Below are positions 41,900 through 49,812 of a DNA stretch of 64,000 nt, one piece after another. The position numbers were made by a program, and so were the translations under genes. Below the pieces are notes generated by a model that was not told where the DNA came from, ran no database searches, and was given only the letters and a program-made list of their open reading frames with translations. Position 1 is the stretch's first letter. Each line of letters begins with the position of its first letter. The stretch comes from Salinicoccus albus DSM 19776 (GTDB taxonomy: Bacteria > Bacillota > Bacilli > Staphylococcales > Salinicoccaceae), in NCBI RefSeq assembly GCF_000385175.1, contig NZ_ARQJ01000033.1, positions 248,001 to 312,000 of the forward strand. Reading direction: 5' to 3'.

Positions 41900-42343
41900 T
41901 CATATTGCTGCCTGAATACCACAGCTGCCGCCCGATGAGCAACCGCCTTCCTCCCCGACGGAAAAGAATGGGTTGTCGCTGACTACATTGACGTTTTCGC
42001 TGACGCCTATGGATACATGATAGAGAATCTCATCAAGCAGCGCCTGCAGCTGATATTCTGCACGTCTGTATTCCATGATTACAGGGTGCATATCCAGCTG
42101 TTTTTTAAATTGGTTAATCTCCCGTCTCTTCGTGCTGAAGTCAGGGTGATATTTACCAAACCGCTGAACTTCCTCAAAATCCTCTTTCAATTTTGTAAAG
42201 CGATTTATCATACCTGATACTTCCGGGTCAGTGTCCAGAAGCTGGCTGTATTTGCAGTAGTGCTGATATATTTCCGTCTCCATTACCTTTTCATTCAAGG
42301 CATCGAGCTGATCCATGACTTCCATTTCCTTTTCAGTAATCAT
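41900..42343 (-). CDS. ylbF: RicF/YlbF, subunit of the RicAFT (Y-) complex
   Basis: In B. subtilis, YlbF, YmcA and YaaT form a complex that directs RNase Y-dependent mRNA processing and carries [4Fe-4S] clusters. This 147-residue protein has the helical YlbF core (LNEKVMETEIYQHYCKYSQLL ... HPVIMEYRRAEYQLQALLDEI) and ends in GGCSSGGSCG, a paired-Cys tail that could bind the cluster. GAGAGGTGA precedes the ATG. Confidence 0.93.
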   Translation of the reverse strand: MITEKEMEVMDQLDALNEKVMETEIYQHYCKYSQLLDTDPEVSGMINRFTKLKEDFEEVQRFGKYHPDFSTKRREINQFKKQLDMHPVIMEYRRAEYQLQALLDEILYHVSIGVSENVNVVSDNPFFSVGEEGGCSSGGSCGIQAAI

Positions 42344-42484
42344 TTATATCACCTCTCGTTCAATAGTATCACAACATTCCGCTTCCTTCTATATGCGTTG
42401 ACATGAAAATTCAAATTCCATTTGCAACTATTCAAGTTTTGAATTAAAATTAAAGTAATGCAAAATGCTTAGGGAGGAAAGTTC

Positions 42485-42841
42485 ATGGTTTTTGAAAACT
42501 CTGGTCTTGAAAAAATGGTTGTTTCCCAGGACATTCTAAAGGATACAATGAACAAAAATGGATTTGTACTCGGGGGTTCTTGGGATTATGAACGTATGAC
42601 TTATGATTTTAAATATGAGATACCTGAAGGCATCTATTACTTGCGTATCCCCGGCTACTCTCTGGAAGGAGATGTGGGCGCACGCAATGCTGTACTGCAG
42701 CTTATGGATCCATACATGGGTAAACATTATTATCCGACAGGTGTCGAATACAGCAGTGATGAGCATTTCCCCGAAAGAATAGTGAGTCATGCTGTGGATC
42801 AAATCAGAGCTGTCACAAAAGATTTGAAAGCATTAGTTTAA
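42485..42841 (+). CDS. YugN-like family protein
   Basis: A 118-residue soluble protein (MVFENSGLEKMVVSQDILKD...) with the YugN pattern WDYERMTYDFKYE and EGIYYLRIPGY, and an acidic C-terminal half. The family's function is unknown. GGGAGG lies seven bases before the ATG. It is divergent from ylbF and followed by a terminator. Confidence 0.85.
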   Translation: MVFENSGLEKMVVSQDILKDTMNKNGFVLGGSWDYERMTYDFKYEIPEGIYYLRIPGYSLEGDVGARNAVLQLMDPYMGKHYYPTGVEYSSDEHFPERIVSHAVDQIRAVTKDLKALV

Positions 42842-42855
42842 ATATACTTATTTGT

Positions 42856-42888
42856 AACCGGGACACTCGATTTGTGTTCCGGTTTTTT
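42856..42888 (+). terminator. Terminator of the yugN-like gene
   Basis: An 11-bp stem with one G-T pair (42856-42866 with 42874-42884), then a T-run. Confidence 0.85.
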
Positions 42889-42891
42889 CAA

Positions 42892-42925
42892 AGAAAAACC
42901 AAATCCTTTATGAAAGGATTTGGTT
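42892..42925 (-). terminator. Terminator of the ctaG-ctaM operon
   Basis: A perfect 13-bp stem with a three-base loop (42897-42925), then TTTTTC on the minus strand. Confidence 0.88.
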
Positions 42926-42931
42926 AGCAGA

Positions 42932-43390
42932 TTACCCCTGGAATATCGCACGGAAGAGCGACGTCGTATCTCCGCCCGGATAGAGAATATAAAGCAATAC
43001 ATAAACGATGACTCCGGTGATTGCCGTAGCGAACCATATGACTGCCGCCCATGGTCCAAGCTTCCTGTGCTTGGACAGCTTTTCCTTAACACCGAAATAG
43101 ATCTGTATGCCGCCTATGACAGCACCTGTAGTGGCCAGAGTAATATGAAATACAAGGAATACCGTGTAGTACGGCACCAAATAATCCGGTCCGCCGAATT
43201 GGGTATTGCCGATAAATATCGTCCGGGATACGTAAACGATAAAGAAGGCGATTGCGCTGATGGCAGCATACGTCATCAGTTTCTGATGTCCATTTATATC
43301 ACGATGCCTCTTGATCTTCACCAGACCTATCGCCATGAAAATTGCGCTGAGCACGATGAAAATTGTGCTGATTGTCGGTAAAAAATGCAC
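42932..43390 (-). CDS. ctaM: DUF420 membrane protein (CtaM-like oxidase assembly factor)
   Basis: A 152-residue protein with four hydrophobic segments and conserved His residues (GHQKLM, FHITLA), typical of DUF420 (YozB). In S. aureus the DUF420 protein CtaM is needed for activity of the heme-A-type terminal oxidase. Here it is the last gene of the ctaG unit, beside ctaA/ctaB and the caa3 genes, which supports an oxidase-assembly role. The symbol is given by homology of family and context. Confidence 0.85.
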   Translation of the reverse strand: MHFLPTISTIFIVLSAIFMAIGLVKIKRHRDINGHQKLMTYAAISAIAFFIVYVSRTIFIGNTQFGGPDYLVPYYTVFLVFHITLATTGAVIGGIQIYFGVKEKLSKHRKLGPWAAVIWFATAITGVIVYVLLYILYPGGDTTSLFRAIFQG

Positions 43391-43411
43391 GGTGAATTTC
43401 TCCTATCTCTT

Positions 43412-44365
43412 TTATCTATATTGCCTGTAGAATTCTTTCTGCAGCTGCGCTTCTTCCAGTGATCGTCTCGTGACTTCCTCTTCGTCTCTGCGCTCCTCCC
43501 TGTACCAGCGTGAGAAGATATACCCGAGCATGAACGCGAAGAATACTTCCTGGAGTACTTTCATAATAATTCCGCCCGTCTGCTGATCTCTGATCGGTGT
43601 GGTATCTGTGAAATATTCGGGGCCGGAAATTACTCCCTGACCTGCCAGACCCTCGAGAATGCCTGACGGTACACAAAGTGCCATAGCGGACAACCATGCG
43701 TCGCCATTTGTATATGTATTATACAGAGGGTCTCCTGCAAAAATGATCAGGGCGCATGCCGGTGTCAGCAGCGCACCGATCCCGAAGATATATAACAGCT
43801 TAAACAATCCGCCCATATGGTTTTCCTTCGGTTCGACCCTGTTAAAGATCGGATAGAACATCAGGACTGCAAGCAGGAATAAAAGGACCATAAAACCATT
43901 ATGTAGAAGTGCACTCTGTTTTAAGTAATCAAGCATCACCGGCAGATGATAGATTGAAAACGCACCGATAAACAGCATGAGTACGACAAGCGGATATCCT
44001 GTAATGCTGAAAATCTGTTTTACCACCGGCAGATTCACAAAAGCTTTCTGGAGATAATCAGGTACAGCAAAAAATAGCAAAGGCGCAATCAGCAGAAACA
44101 CAACCGCCATCTGAAGCATGTGGAAAGTGAACAGAATATGGCTGAGCAGATCGACGGGCGCACCATACATTGCATACAGCAGAATCATGCTGGTTACGAA
44201 AAGGACGCCCTCTCTTAATTTTAGCGGCCTGCCTGCTTCAAATTTTCTATACCATCTTTTTGTGATAATGAAATACATTACTGTCAAAAATATTGTGAAA
44301 GCGAGGAAAAACGGGCTCCAGTTTGCTATGAAGCCAAATATGGATATAGATGAAAGATTTTCCAT
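43412..44365 (-). CDS. ctaG: Cytochrome c oxidase assembly factor CtaG (caa3 type)
   Basis: A 317-residue polytopic membrane protein with about seven hydrophobic segments. Family features include SHILFTFHMLQM and HNGFMVLLFLLAVLMFYP, with conserved His residues, and a charged C-terminal tail. The caa3_CtaG family is required for caa3 oxidase assembly in B. subtilis and is linked to copper-centre formation. It has its own promoter after the ctaCDEF terminator and is followed by ctaM. Confidence 0.93.
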   Translation of the reverse strand: MENLSSISIFGFIANWSPFFLAFTIFLTVMYFIITKRWYRKFEAGRPLKLREGVLFVTSMILLYAMYGAPVDLLSHILFTFHMLQMAVVFLLIAPLLFFAVPDYLQKAFVNLPVVKQIFSITGYPLVVLMLFIGAFSIYHLPVMLDYLKQSALLHNGFMVLLFLLAVLMFYPIFNRVEPKENHMGGLFKLLYIFGIGALLTPACALIIFAGDPLYNTYTNGDAWLSAMALCVPSGILEGLAGQGVISGPEYFTDTTPIRDQQTGGIIMKVLQEVFFAFMLGYIFSRWYREERRDEEEVTRRSLEEAQLQKEFYRQYR

Positions 44366-44398
44366 TGAAATCAGTCCTTTAAAATTTCACTCACATTA

Positions 44399-44427
44399 AT
44401 TATAATTTTAAAGATTTCCCATATCAA
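44399..44427 (-). promoter_or_regulatory. Sigma-A promoter of ctaG-ctaM
   Basis: On the minus strand, TTGATA (44427-44422) and a perfect TATAAT (44404-44399) are separated by 17 bases, between the ctaF terminator and ctaG. Confidence 0.82.
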
Positions 44428-44451
44428 GCAATCCTGATGACAATATCATGA

Positions 44452-44487
44452 CAAAAGGAGGCCGGCAAACCAGGTTGCCGGCCTCCT
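44452..44487 (-). terminator. Terminator of the ctaBCDEF operon
   Basis: A very G/C-rich perfect stem of at least 12 bp (44457-44468 with 44475-44486) with a six-base loop, then TTTTGT, just after ctaF. Confidence 0.93.
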
Positions 44488-44495
44488 CAGATGTT

Positions 44496-44837
44496 TTAAA
44501 TCGGTGCGCCTATCCATACGATGTATACAAAAGTAACACAGAAAGAAATTGCAAAGAACATGCCGACAAGCATCATCAGCTTGATGAATTCATGCCCTTT
44601 ATCCTTCATGTGCATGAAGTAGAAAAACTGCAGTATCACCTGTAAAAATGCCAGACCCAAGACAACTGGCGTGACAAAAGCTTCATCAAAATCCAATGCA
44701 ACAAGCCCGAAGGCGATAAAAGTCAGGAAAATCATCATTGCAAATGAAATCAGCTGCAAGCGCATTTCTTTAGTTCGTTCACGCCTGATGTACTCCAACT
44801 TTTTCTGAGACATCGGTTCCTGTTTGATTTCAGCCAT
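44496..44837 (-). CDS. ctaF: Cytochrome caa3 oxidase subunit IV
   Basis: A 113-residue protein with a charged N-terminus and three membrane segments; the middle one carries the family signature FLQVILQFFYFMHMKDKG. It is the small accessory subunit of the heme-copper oxidase. It follows ctaE by one base with an AGGGGTGG site, and the operon terminator follows. Confidence 0.95.
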   Translation of the reverse strand: MAEIKQEPMSQKKLEYIRRERTKEMRLQLISFAMMIFLTFIAFGLVALDFDEAFVTPVVLGLAFLQVILQFFYFMHMKDKGHEFIKLMMLVGMFFAISFCVTFVYIVWIGAPI

Positions 44838-44838
44838 A

Positions 44839-45465
44839 TTAAACCACCCCTAACAGGTAAACTATTGTGAAGATGAACACCCACACAACATCGATGAAGT
44901 GCCAATACAGAGCTGCTGTATGTACTTTGGCAGCTGTGTAGACTGAAAGCCCGCGTTTGGCATTACGGATGATCAGCATTGTAATCCAGATCAGTCCAAA
45001 TACAACGTGAGCCCCGTGTGTCCCAAGCAGGAAGTAGAATGCGCTGCCGAACGCGCTTGAACGGAAGGTATGTCCCAGATGGGTATACTCAATAAATTCA
45101 TAGATTTCAAGCGACAGGAACCCAAGACCCAGCAATACGGTAATACCCAGCCAGAGCTGCATTTTACTGAAGTTATTGTTTCTCATATGATGGACAGCAA
45201 AGACTGATGTCAAAGAAGACGTCAATAGGAACATCGTCATGACAAATGCAAGTTCGAGAGCGAACAGATCTGCTGCCAGGAGATGATCATCCCCTGGCAC
45301 AGAATCTTTAAGTGCCAGGTATGTGGCAAACAGTGACGCGAAAAGAGTTGTTTCACCTGCGAGGAAAATCCAGAAACCGTAAAACTTATTCTTACCTTCA
45401 TGCGTTGCTGTTTCCGGGTGAGACGGCCATCTTTCACTAGGTACGTTATATTCCATTTCAGCCAT
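44839..45465 (-). CDS. ctaE: Cytochrome caa3 oxidase subunit III
   Basis: A 208-residue membrane protein with about five segments. Conserved features are FWIFLAGETTLFASLFATY, the GTHGAHVVFGL motif and the final HTAALYWHFIDVVWVFIF. It is the non-catalytic core subunit. The ATG overlaps the ctaD stop (TAATG) with GGGGTGG upstream. Confidence 0.97.
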   Translation of the reverse strand: MAEMEYNVPSERWPSHPETATHEGKNKFYGFWIFLAGETTLFASLFATYLALKDSVPGDDHLLAADLFALELAFVMTMFLLTSSLTSVFAVHHMRNNNFSKMQLWLGITVLLGLGFLSLEIYEFIEYTHLGHTFRSSAFGSAFYFLLGTHGAHVVFGLIWITMLIIRNAKRGLSVYTAAKVHTAALYWHFIDVVWVFIFTIVYLLGVV

Positions 45466-47381
45466 TATTTCCCACCCCTTTCCTGTTCTTCAAGATCGTT
45501 CAATACTTCTTCTTTTGTCACATAATATCCAAGATCATCTTTCCAGGAGCGTATACCCATGGATATGAATGTAATCAGCAGGCCTGTGATGAGCACCCAG
45601 ATTGCCCATGGATGCTGCGGCAGGTCGGATACTGCCTCAATCGCCCATTCTCTGCCGGACGCAAGATACAGAGCACCAAATCCGGCGATGAATAGACCAG
45701 CAGAAATAATGAACGGAAGGATTGAATTGTTCGGCATATGGAAATCATCCAGCGATTCAGCCGGCAGCATCTGGCCATTGTTTTCTTTCTTCTCGATCCA
45801 GTAAGCATCCAGCCCCCGGATAAGCGGTGTTTGAGCAAAGTTGTAATAAGGTACAGGAAGCGGCAGTGACCACTCAAGTGTCCGTCCGTCTCCCCAAGGG
45901 TCGCGGGCAACTCTTTTATTTTGAGCCACAGTCATGACAATGTTGACCAACAGGATAATGACGGCGAGAGCCATCATGAATGCACCGATTGTCGAGACCA
46001 GATTGGCGGTGTTATACCCCTGCCCGTCCAGGAATGTGAACACACGGCGCGGCATCCCCCATAACCCGAGGAAATGCTGGATCAGGAATGTCACGTGGAA
46101 ACCTGTGACGAAAAGTGCAAATGAAATTTTACCCAGTGTTTCATTAAGCATCGTGGCAAACATCAGCGGCCAGTAATAATGGAGTCCTGCCAGCAGACCG
46201 AATACCACACCGCCTACGATTACGTAGTGGAAATGGGCAACGATGAAATAAGAATCGTGATACTGGTAGTCCGCAGGCGCTGCCGCTTGCATGACACCGG
46301 TGACTCCGCCCATGACGAATGACGGAATGAAGGCAAGCGCATAAAGCATCGGTGTTGTAAACTCAATACTGCCGCCCCATACAGTGGCTATCCAGTTGAA
46401 TATCTTTATACCCGTTGGTACCGCGATGGCCATGGTGGCTATTGCAAATATCGCATTGGCAGTCGGTCCAAGCCCCACTGTAAACATATGGTGGGCCCAG
46501 ACCATGAATCCGAAGAAACCGATGAGCACTGTTGCAAATACCATGGCGGAATAACCAAACAGTCGTTTACGCGAGAATGTCGAAAATATCTCAGAGAAAA
46601 TACCGAATGCCGGTAATATCAATATATAAACTTCAGGGTGGCCAAAAATCCAGAACAAATGCTCCCAGATAATGGTGTTCCCTCCGGTTTCTACCAGGAA
46701 GAAACTCGAACCAAACATGCGGTCGAACATCAATAGGAAAATACCTATCGTCAACGGCGGGAATGCAAATACGATGAGTACTGAGGCGACAAGAGTGGTC
46801 CATGTCATCAGCGGCATCCTCATATAGGTCATACCCGGTGCTCTCATTGTTATGATTGTTGTAATAAAGTTGATACCTGAAATCAGCGTACCAAAACCAG
46901 TAATCTGAAGACCAATTGCATAGAAGTCAATGCCGTGGCCCGGTGAGTCGATTGCCAATGAGGCGTAACTTGTCCAGCCTGCATCCGGTGCACCGCCCAT
47001 CACCCATGACAGGTTAAGAAAGATCCCGCCGAAGATGAACAGCCATACACCGAGAGAGTTCAGAAATGGGAAGGCAACGTCACGCGCCCCGATCTGCAGC
47101 GGCACTGTTGCATTCATGAATGCGAACAACAGCGGCATTGCCGCCAGGAATATCATCGTTGTTCCATGCATCGTGAGCACTTCGTTGAACAACCCTGCTG
47201 ACAGGAAATCATTGTTAGGTATTGCAAGCTGAAGCCTGATCAGCATCGCTTCTATACCGCCCATCAGAAAGAATATACCGCCGGCAATCAGATAAAGTAT
47301 TGCAATTTTCTTATGGTCGACTGTAGTAAGATACTCCCAGATTACAGACCAAAAACCTTTTTTTTCAGCTGTGGATGCCAT
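45465..47381 (-). CDS. ctaD: Cytochrome caa3 oxidase subunit I (heme-copper catalytic subunit)
   Basis: The catalytic subunit, holding heme a and the heme a3-CuB centre where O2 is reduced. Visible motifs are the N-terminal heme-ligand His in LTMHGTTMIF, the CuB/Tyr crosslink region WEHLFWIFGHPEVYIL, WAHHMFTVGLG and the C-terminal heme-ligand region HFHYVIVGGVVF. The 638-residue length includes two extra C-terminal segments as in bacillar CtaD. It lies two bases after ctaC. Confidence 0.98.
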   Translation of the reverse strand: MASTAEKKGFWSVIWEYLTTVDHKKIAILYLIAGGIFFLMGGIEAMLIRLQLAIPNNDFLSAGLFNEVLTMHGTTMIFLAAMPLLFAFMNATVPLQIGARDVAFPFLNSLGVWLFIFGGIFLNLSWVMGGAPDAGWTSYASLAIDSPGHGIDFYAIGLQITGFGTLISGINFITTIITMRAPGMTYMRMPLMTWTTLVASVLIVFAFPPLTIGIFLLMFDRMFGSSFFLVETGGNTIIWEHLFWIFGHPEVYILILPAFGIFSEIFSTFSRKRLFGYSAMVFATVLIGFFGFMVWAHHMFTVGLGPTANAIFAIATMAIAVPTGIKIFNWIATVWGGSIEFTTPMLYALAFIPSFVMGGVTGVMQAAAPADYQYHDSYFIVAHFHYVIVGGVVFGLLAGLHYYWPLMFATMLNETLGKISFALFVTGFHVTFLIQHFLGLWGMPRRVFTFLDGQGYNTANLVSTIGAFMMALAVIILLVNIVMTVAQNKRVARDPWGDGRTLEWSLPLPVPYYNFAQTPLIRGLDAYWIEKKENNGQMLPAESLDDFHMPNNSILPFIISAGLFIAGFGALYLASGREWAIEAVSDLPQHPWAIWVLITGLLITFISMGIRSWKDDLGYYVTKEEVLNDLEEQERGGK

Positions 47382-47383
47382 TG

Positions 47384-48553
47384 TCAGTTACCCCCTTCTT
47401 CTGAAGTATCTTCTTCGCTGTCAGATTCTGAGGCGGTTTCAGAATCTTCCTCAGTATTTTGCTGCAGGGCTTCCACATCGCCGGAACCTTCTTCAACTTC
47501 AAGTTCCATAAGATAGGATGCGACCGCATCAATTTCTTCCGTTGTTAAGTCATAGGCACCAGTCATATTATTCCCCGGTTTAATGCTCTCAGGGTCAGCG
47601 ATCCAGTCCTGCAGATTCTCTTCGTTGTTTTCAAGGTAACCTGCAATCAGATCACGGTCAGCAAAGTTCGTCAGGTTGGGCCCTTGTGAACCTGCACCTG
47701 TAGGTGTTGTCGCATGACATGCCATACATGAATCATTGAAAATTCCCTGACCCTGCTGGGCATCTTCAGCTGAAGCCTGTACCGGTTCTTCGATATTCTT
47801 CATGTCAGCAAGCCACTGTTCGTATTCAGCTTGAGGCAGCGCTTGTACCTTAAAGTCCATCAGTGCGTGTGAAGGACCGCAAAGTTCGGCGCACTTACCA
47901 TAGAAGAGCCGGTCGGAATCCTGTGCCTTCTCATCATCAAAGACCAGGTAGAAGCTGTTGATACCATCTATGTTCGTATCCATCTTACCACCGGCAGCTG
48001 GTACCCAGAATGAGTGTTTCACGTCAGCACCCTGGAGGTTGAAATAGACCCTGGTGTCGGTTGGCACTACAAGTTCCTGGGACGTGACGACTTCCTGGTT
48101 CGGATATTCAAATTCCCACCAGTACTGATGAGCGGTAACATTGATGACAACTTCCTCGCTGTTAACCTCACCTTCATCTGTTTCCATTGCGCTTGTATCC
48201 GCTTGTTTGAACGTCAGATAGACAGTAGGAATTGCAAGGATTATAAGTAAAAGGATCGGGATAGAAGTCCAGATCACTTCGAGAGTATGATTTCCGGATA
48301 TGTCTTTAGGCTCAAAATCTTCGCCCTTTTTCTTTCTTCGGTTTTTAACGACTGCAATTGTAAAGAGGACAGTGACAACAACGATGACTAACAACATAAT
48401 AACGATTGATAGCAGCATGAGATTGAATTGTTCCTGCCCGACCTCTCCAGCTGGCCTGAGTGTGCTGAGTTGATTCTTACCGCAGCCGGATACAAACAGC
48501 ATCAGTAAGGAAATCAGCCCAATCCACTTGGCGTTCATCCAACGATTTTTCAT
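47384..48553 (-). CDS. ctaC: Cytochrome caa3 oxidase subunit II with fused cytochrome c domain, lipoprotein
   Basis: Accepts electrons and passes them to CtaD. The start at 48553 (MKNRWMNAKW, 389 residues) follows AGAGGGG by eight bases; an upstream in-frame Met is rejected. A lipobox (LFVSGC) is followed by two membrane segments, the CuA domain with AHQYWWEFEYPN, HSFWVPA and CAELCGPSH, and then a cytochrome c domain with the heme-binding CMACH motif. The tail of about 35 residues is very acidic and Ser-rich. The fused heme c marks a caa3-type oxidase fed by cytochrome c, not a quinol oxidase. Processing should need LspA. Confidence 0.96.
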   Translation of the reverse strand: MKNRWMNAKWIGLISLLMLFVSGCGKNQLSTLRPAGEVGQEQFNLMLLSIVIMLLVIVVVTVLFTIAVVKNRRKKKGEDFEPKDISGNHTLEVIWTSIPILLLIILAIPTVYLTFKQADTSAMETDEGEVNSEEVVINVTAHQYWWEFEYPNQEVVTSQELVVPTDTRVYFNLQGADVKHSFWVPAAGGKMDTNIDGINSFYLVFDDEKAQDSDRLFYGKCAELCGPSHALMDFKVQALPQAEYEQWLADMKNIEEPVQASAEDAQQGQGIFNDSCMACHATTPTGAGSQGPNLTNFADRDLIAGYLENNEENLQDWIADPESIKPGNNMTGAYDLTTEEIDAVASYLMELEVEEGSGDVEALQQNTEEDSETASESDSEEDTSEEGGN

Positions 48554-48582
48554 ATAAATAGCCCCTCTTTCATTCTTATGCT

Positions 48583-49500
48583 TTAGAAATTCCACAACAG
48601 ACCGGCGACAATAATCATTACAAAGAATATAACCATGTAATTCAGTGAAAAGATAAATACCCGCCCGGCATAGCGATTATCATCTTCAACATGACGGAAC
48701 TTATTAAGAGCTGTAACCAGCCAAAGCGCATTTAGCAGGATTGCACTCAGTACAAACCATGTCCCCAGTTCTGCCATCATCAATGGAGTCAAAGTGAGCA
48801 ATGCCACCCAAAACACAATGGATTTTCTCGTGCGGTGATTCCCTTTTACTGAAGGAAGCATAGGTACACCGGCCATGCTGTACTCTTCACTGCGCTTGAT
48901 CGCCAGCGCATAAAAATGCGGTGGCTGCCACAAGAACATGACGATGAACATCGCCCAGGCAAGCACATGAAGGCTGGGCTCGATGACGGACCAGCCGATT
49001 AAAGGCGGCATCGCTCCGGGAATGGCGCCAATAATAGTGTTTGCAACCAGGTGTCTTTTAGCAAACATAGAGTAAACCACTACATAGGCAAAGGCAGCTA
49101 TCAGCCCGAGGGTCCCGGCAGTTGGGTTGACGGCATAAAGCAGCATTTCACCGGCGACCAGGCATATAAAGCCTACAGCCAGTATCTGTTTCCCCGTGAA
49201 CGTACCATCAATACTGGGCCGGGCCAATTTCGATGCCATTAATGAATCAATATCTCTGTCATAGTAATTGTTAAGTGCCGCGACACCGCCTATAACAAGT
49301 GCTGTGGCAACAACCATGACGAGTAATAACGGAACATTGGCAAAAAAAGAGTGTCCATAATACATCACTGCCAAAAACCCTGCAGCAAATGCCGGAATCA
49401 GATTGGATTTGATGATCCCGTCCTTGACCAGGGTCTTTACCGCTTTAAGAGTTATTCCCGTCTCTTCATGATGCACATTACCATATACATCATTTTGCAT
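48583..49500 (-). CDS. ctaB: Protoheme IX farnesyltransferase (heme O synthase)
   Basis: Adds a farnesyl group to heme b, giving heme O, the substrate of CtaA. About nine membrane segments are visible, with the prenyl-diphosphate-binding Asp motif NYYDRDIDS and the second loop RSEEYSMAGVPMLPSVKG. The start at 49500 (MQNDVYGNV, 305 residues) follows AGGAGG by seven bases. It heads the ctaBCDEF unit and is divergent from ctaA. Confidence 0.96.
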   Translation of the reverse strand: MQNDVYGNVHHEETGITLKAVKTLVKDGIIKSNLIPAFAAGFLAVMYYGHSFFANVPLLLVMVVATALVIGGVAALNNYYDRDIDSLMASKLARPSIDGTFTGKQILAVGFICLVAGEMLLYAVNPTAGTLGLIAAFAYVVVYSMFAKRHLVANTIIGAIPGAMPPLIGWSVIEPSLHVLAWAMFIVMFLWQPPHFYALAIKRSEEYSMAGVPMLPSVKGNHRTRKSIVFWVALLTLTPLMMAELGTWFVLSAILLNALWLVTALNKFRHVEDDNRYAGRVFIFSLNYMVIFFVMIIVAGLLWNF

Positions 49501-49812
49501 CCATACGCCTCCTTTCACCAAATAACACATTTATATTTAATAATAAATTAAACGAGTCACATTTACTATACATTTATTAAATAAAATGTTTACATTTTAT
49601 ATTGTTCAAAAATTCTTCATTAATATCCCATATTGAAATAATAAATCTGATTTATAATGGGGTTAGTTGTTTTATACCACATATCGATTTTACCATATAT
49701 TCCAGAATTGTTAAGGGCATTTCAGAATAATATTGATTGCACCTGGCGGTTCTTTCATATATATTAAACAACTGTGAACACTTACAGTATTAGGATTATA
49801 GAGGTGTTACCA
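49501..49812. promoter_or_regulatory. AT-rich divergent promoter region between ctaB and ctaA
   Basis: About 310 bases without a gene, much richer in A and T than the surroundings. It holds a 20-base dyad (49581-49600) near ctaB. A smaller inverted repeat ACTGT-N8-ACAGT lies near 49771-49788, just before ctaA. TTGATT at 49732-49737 is a possible -35 for ctaA. I cannot fix either promoter firmly. Confidence 0.5.
49581..49600. repeat. Near-perfect 20-base dyad, candidate operator
   Basis: ATAAAATGTTTACATTTTAT has 9-bp arms around a two-base centre, about 80 bases upstream of the ctaB start. It has no T-run or RNA-hairpin look of a terminator and is better read as a protein-binding site. The regulator is unknown. 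Confidence 0.55.

Noticed and set aside
40960-41922. 320-codon open frame on the minus strand opposite the glycerophosphodiesterase gene
   Set aside because: The plus-strand gene has a clear GDPD domain and ribosome-binding site; the antisense frame runs through the terminator into ylbF and resembles no family.
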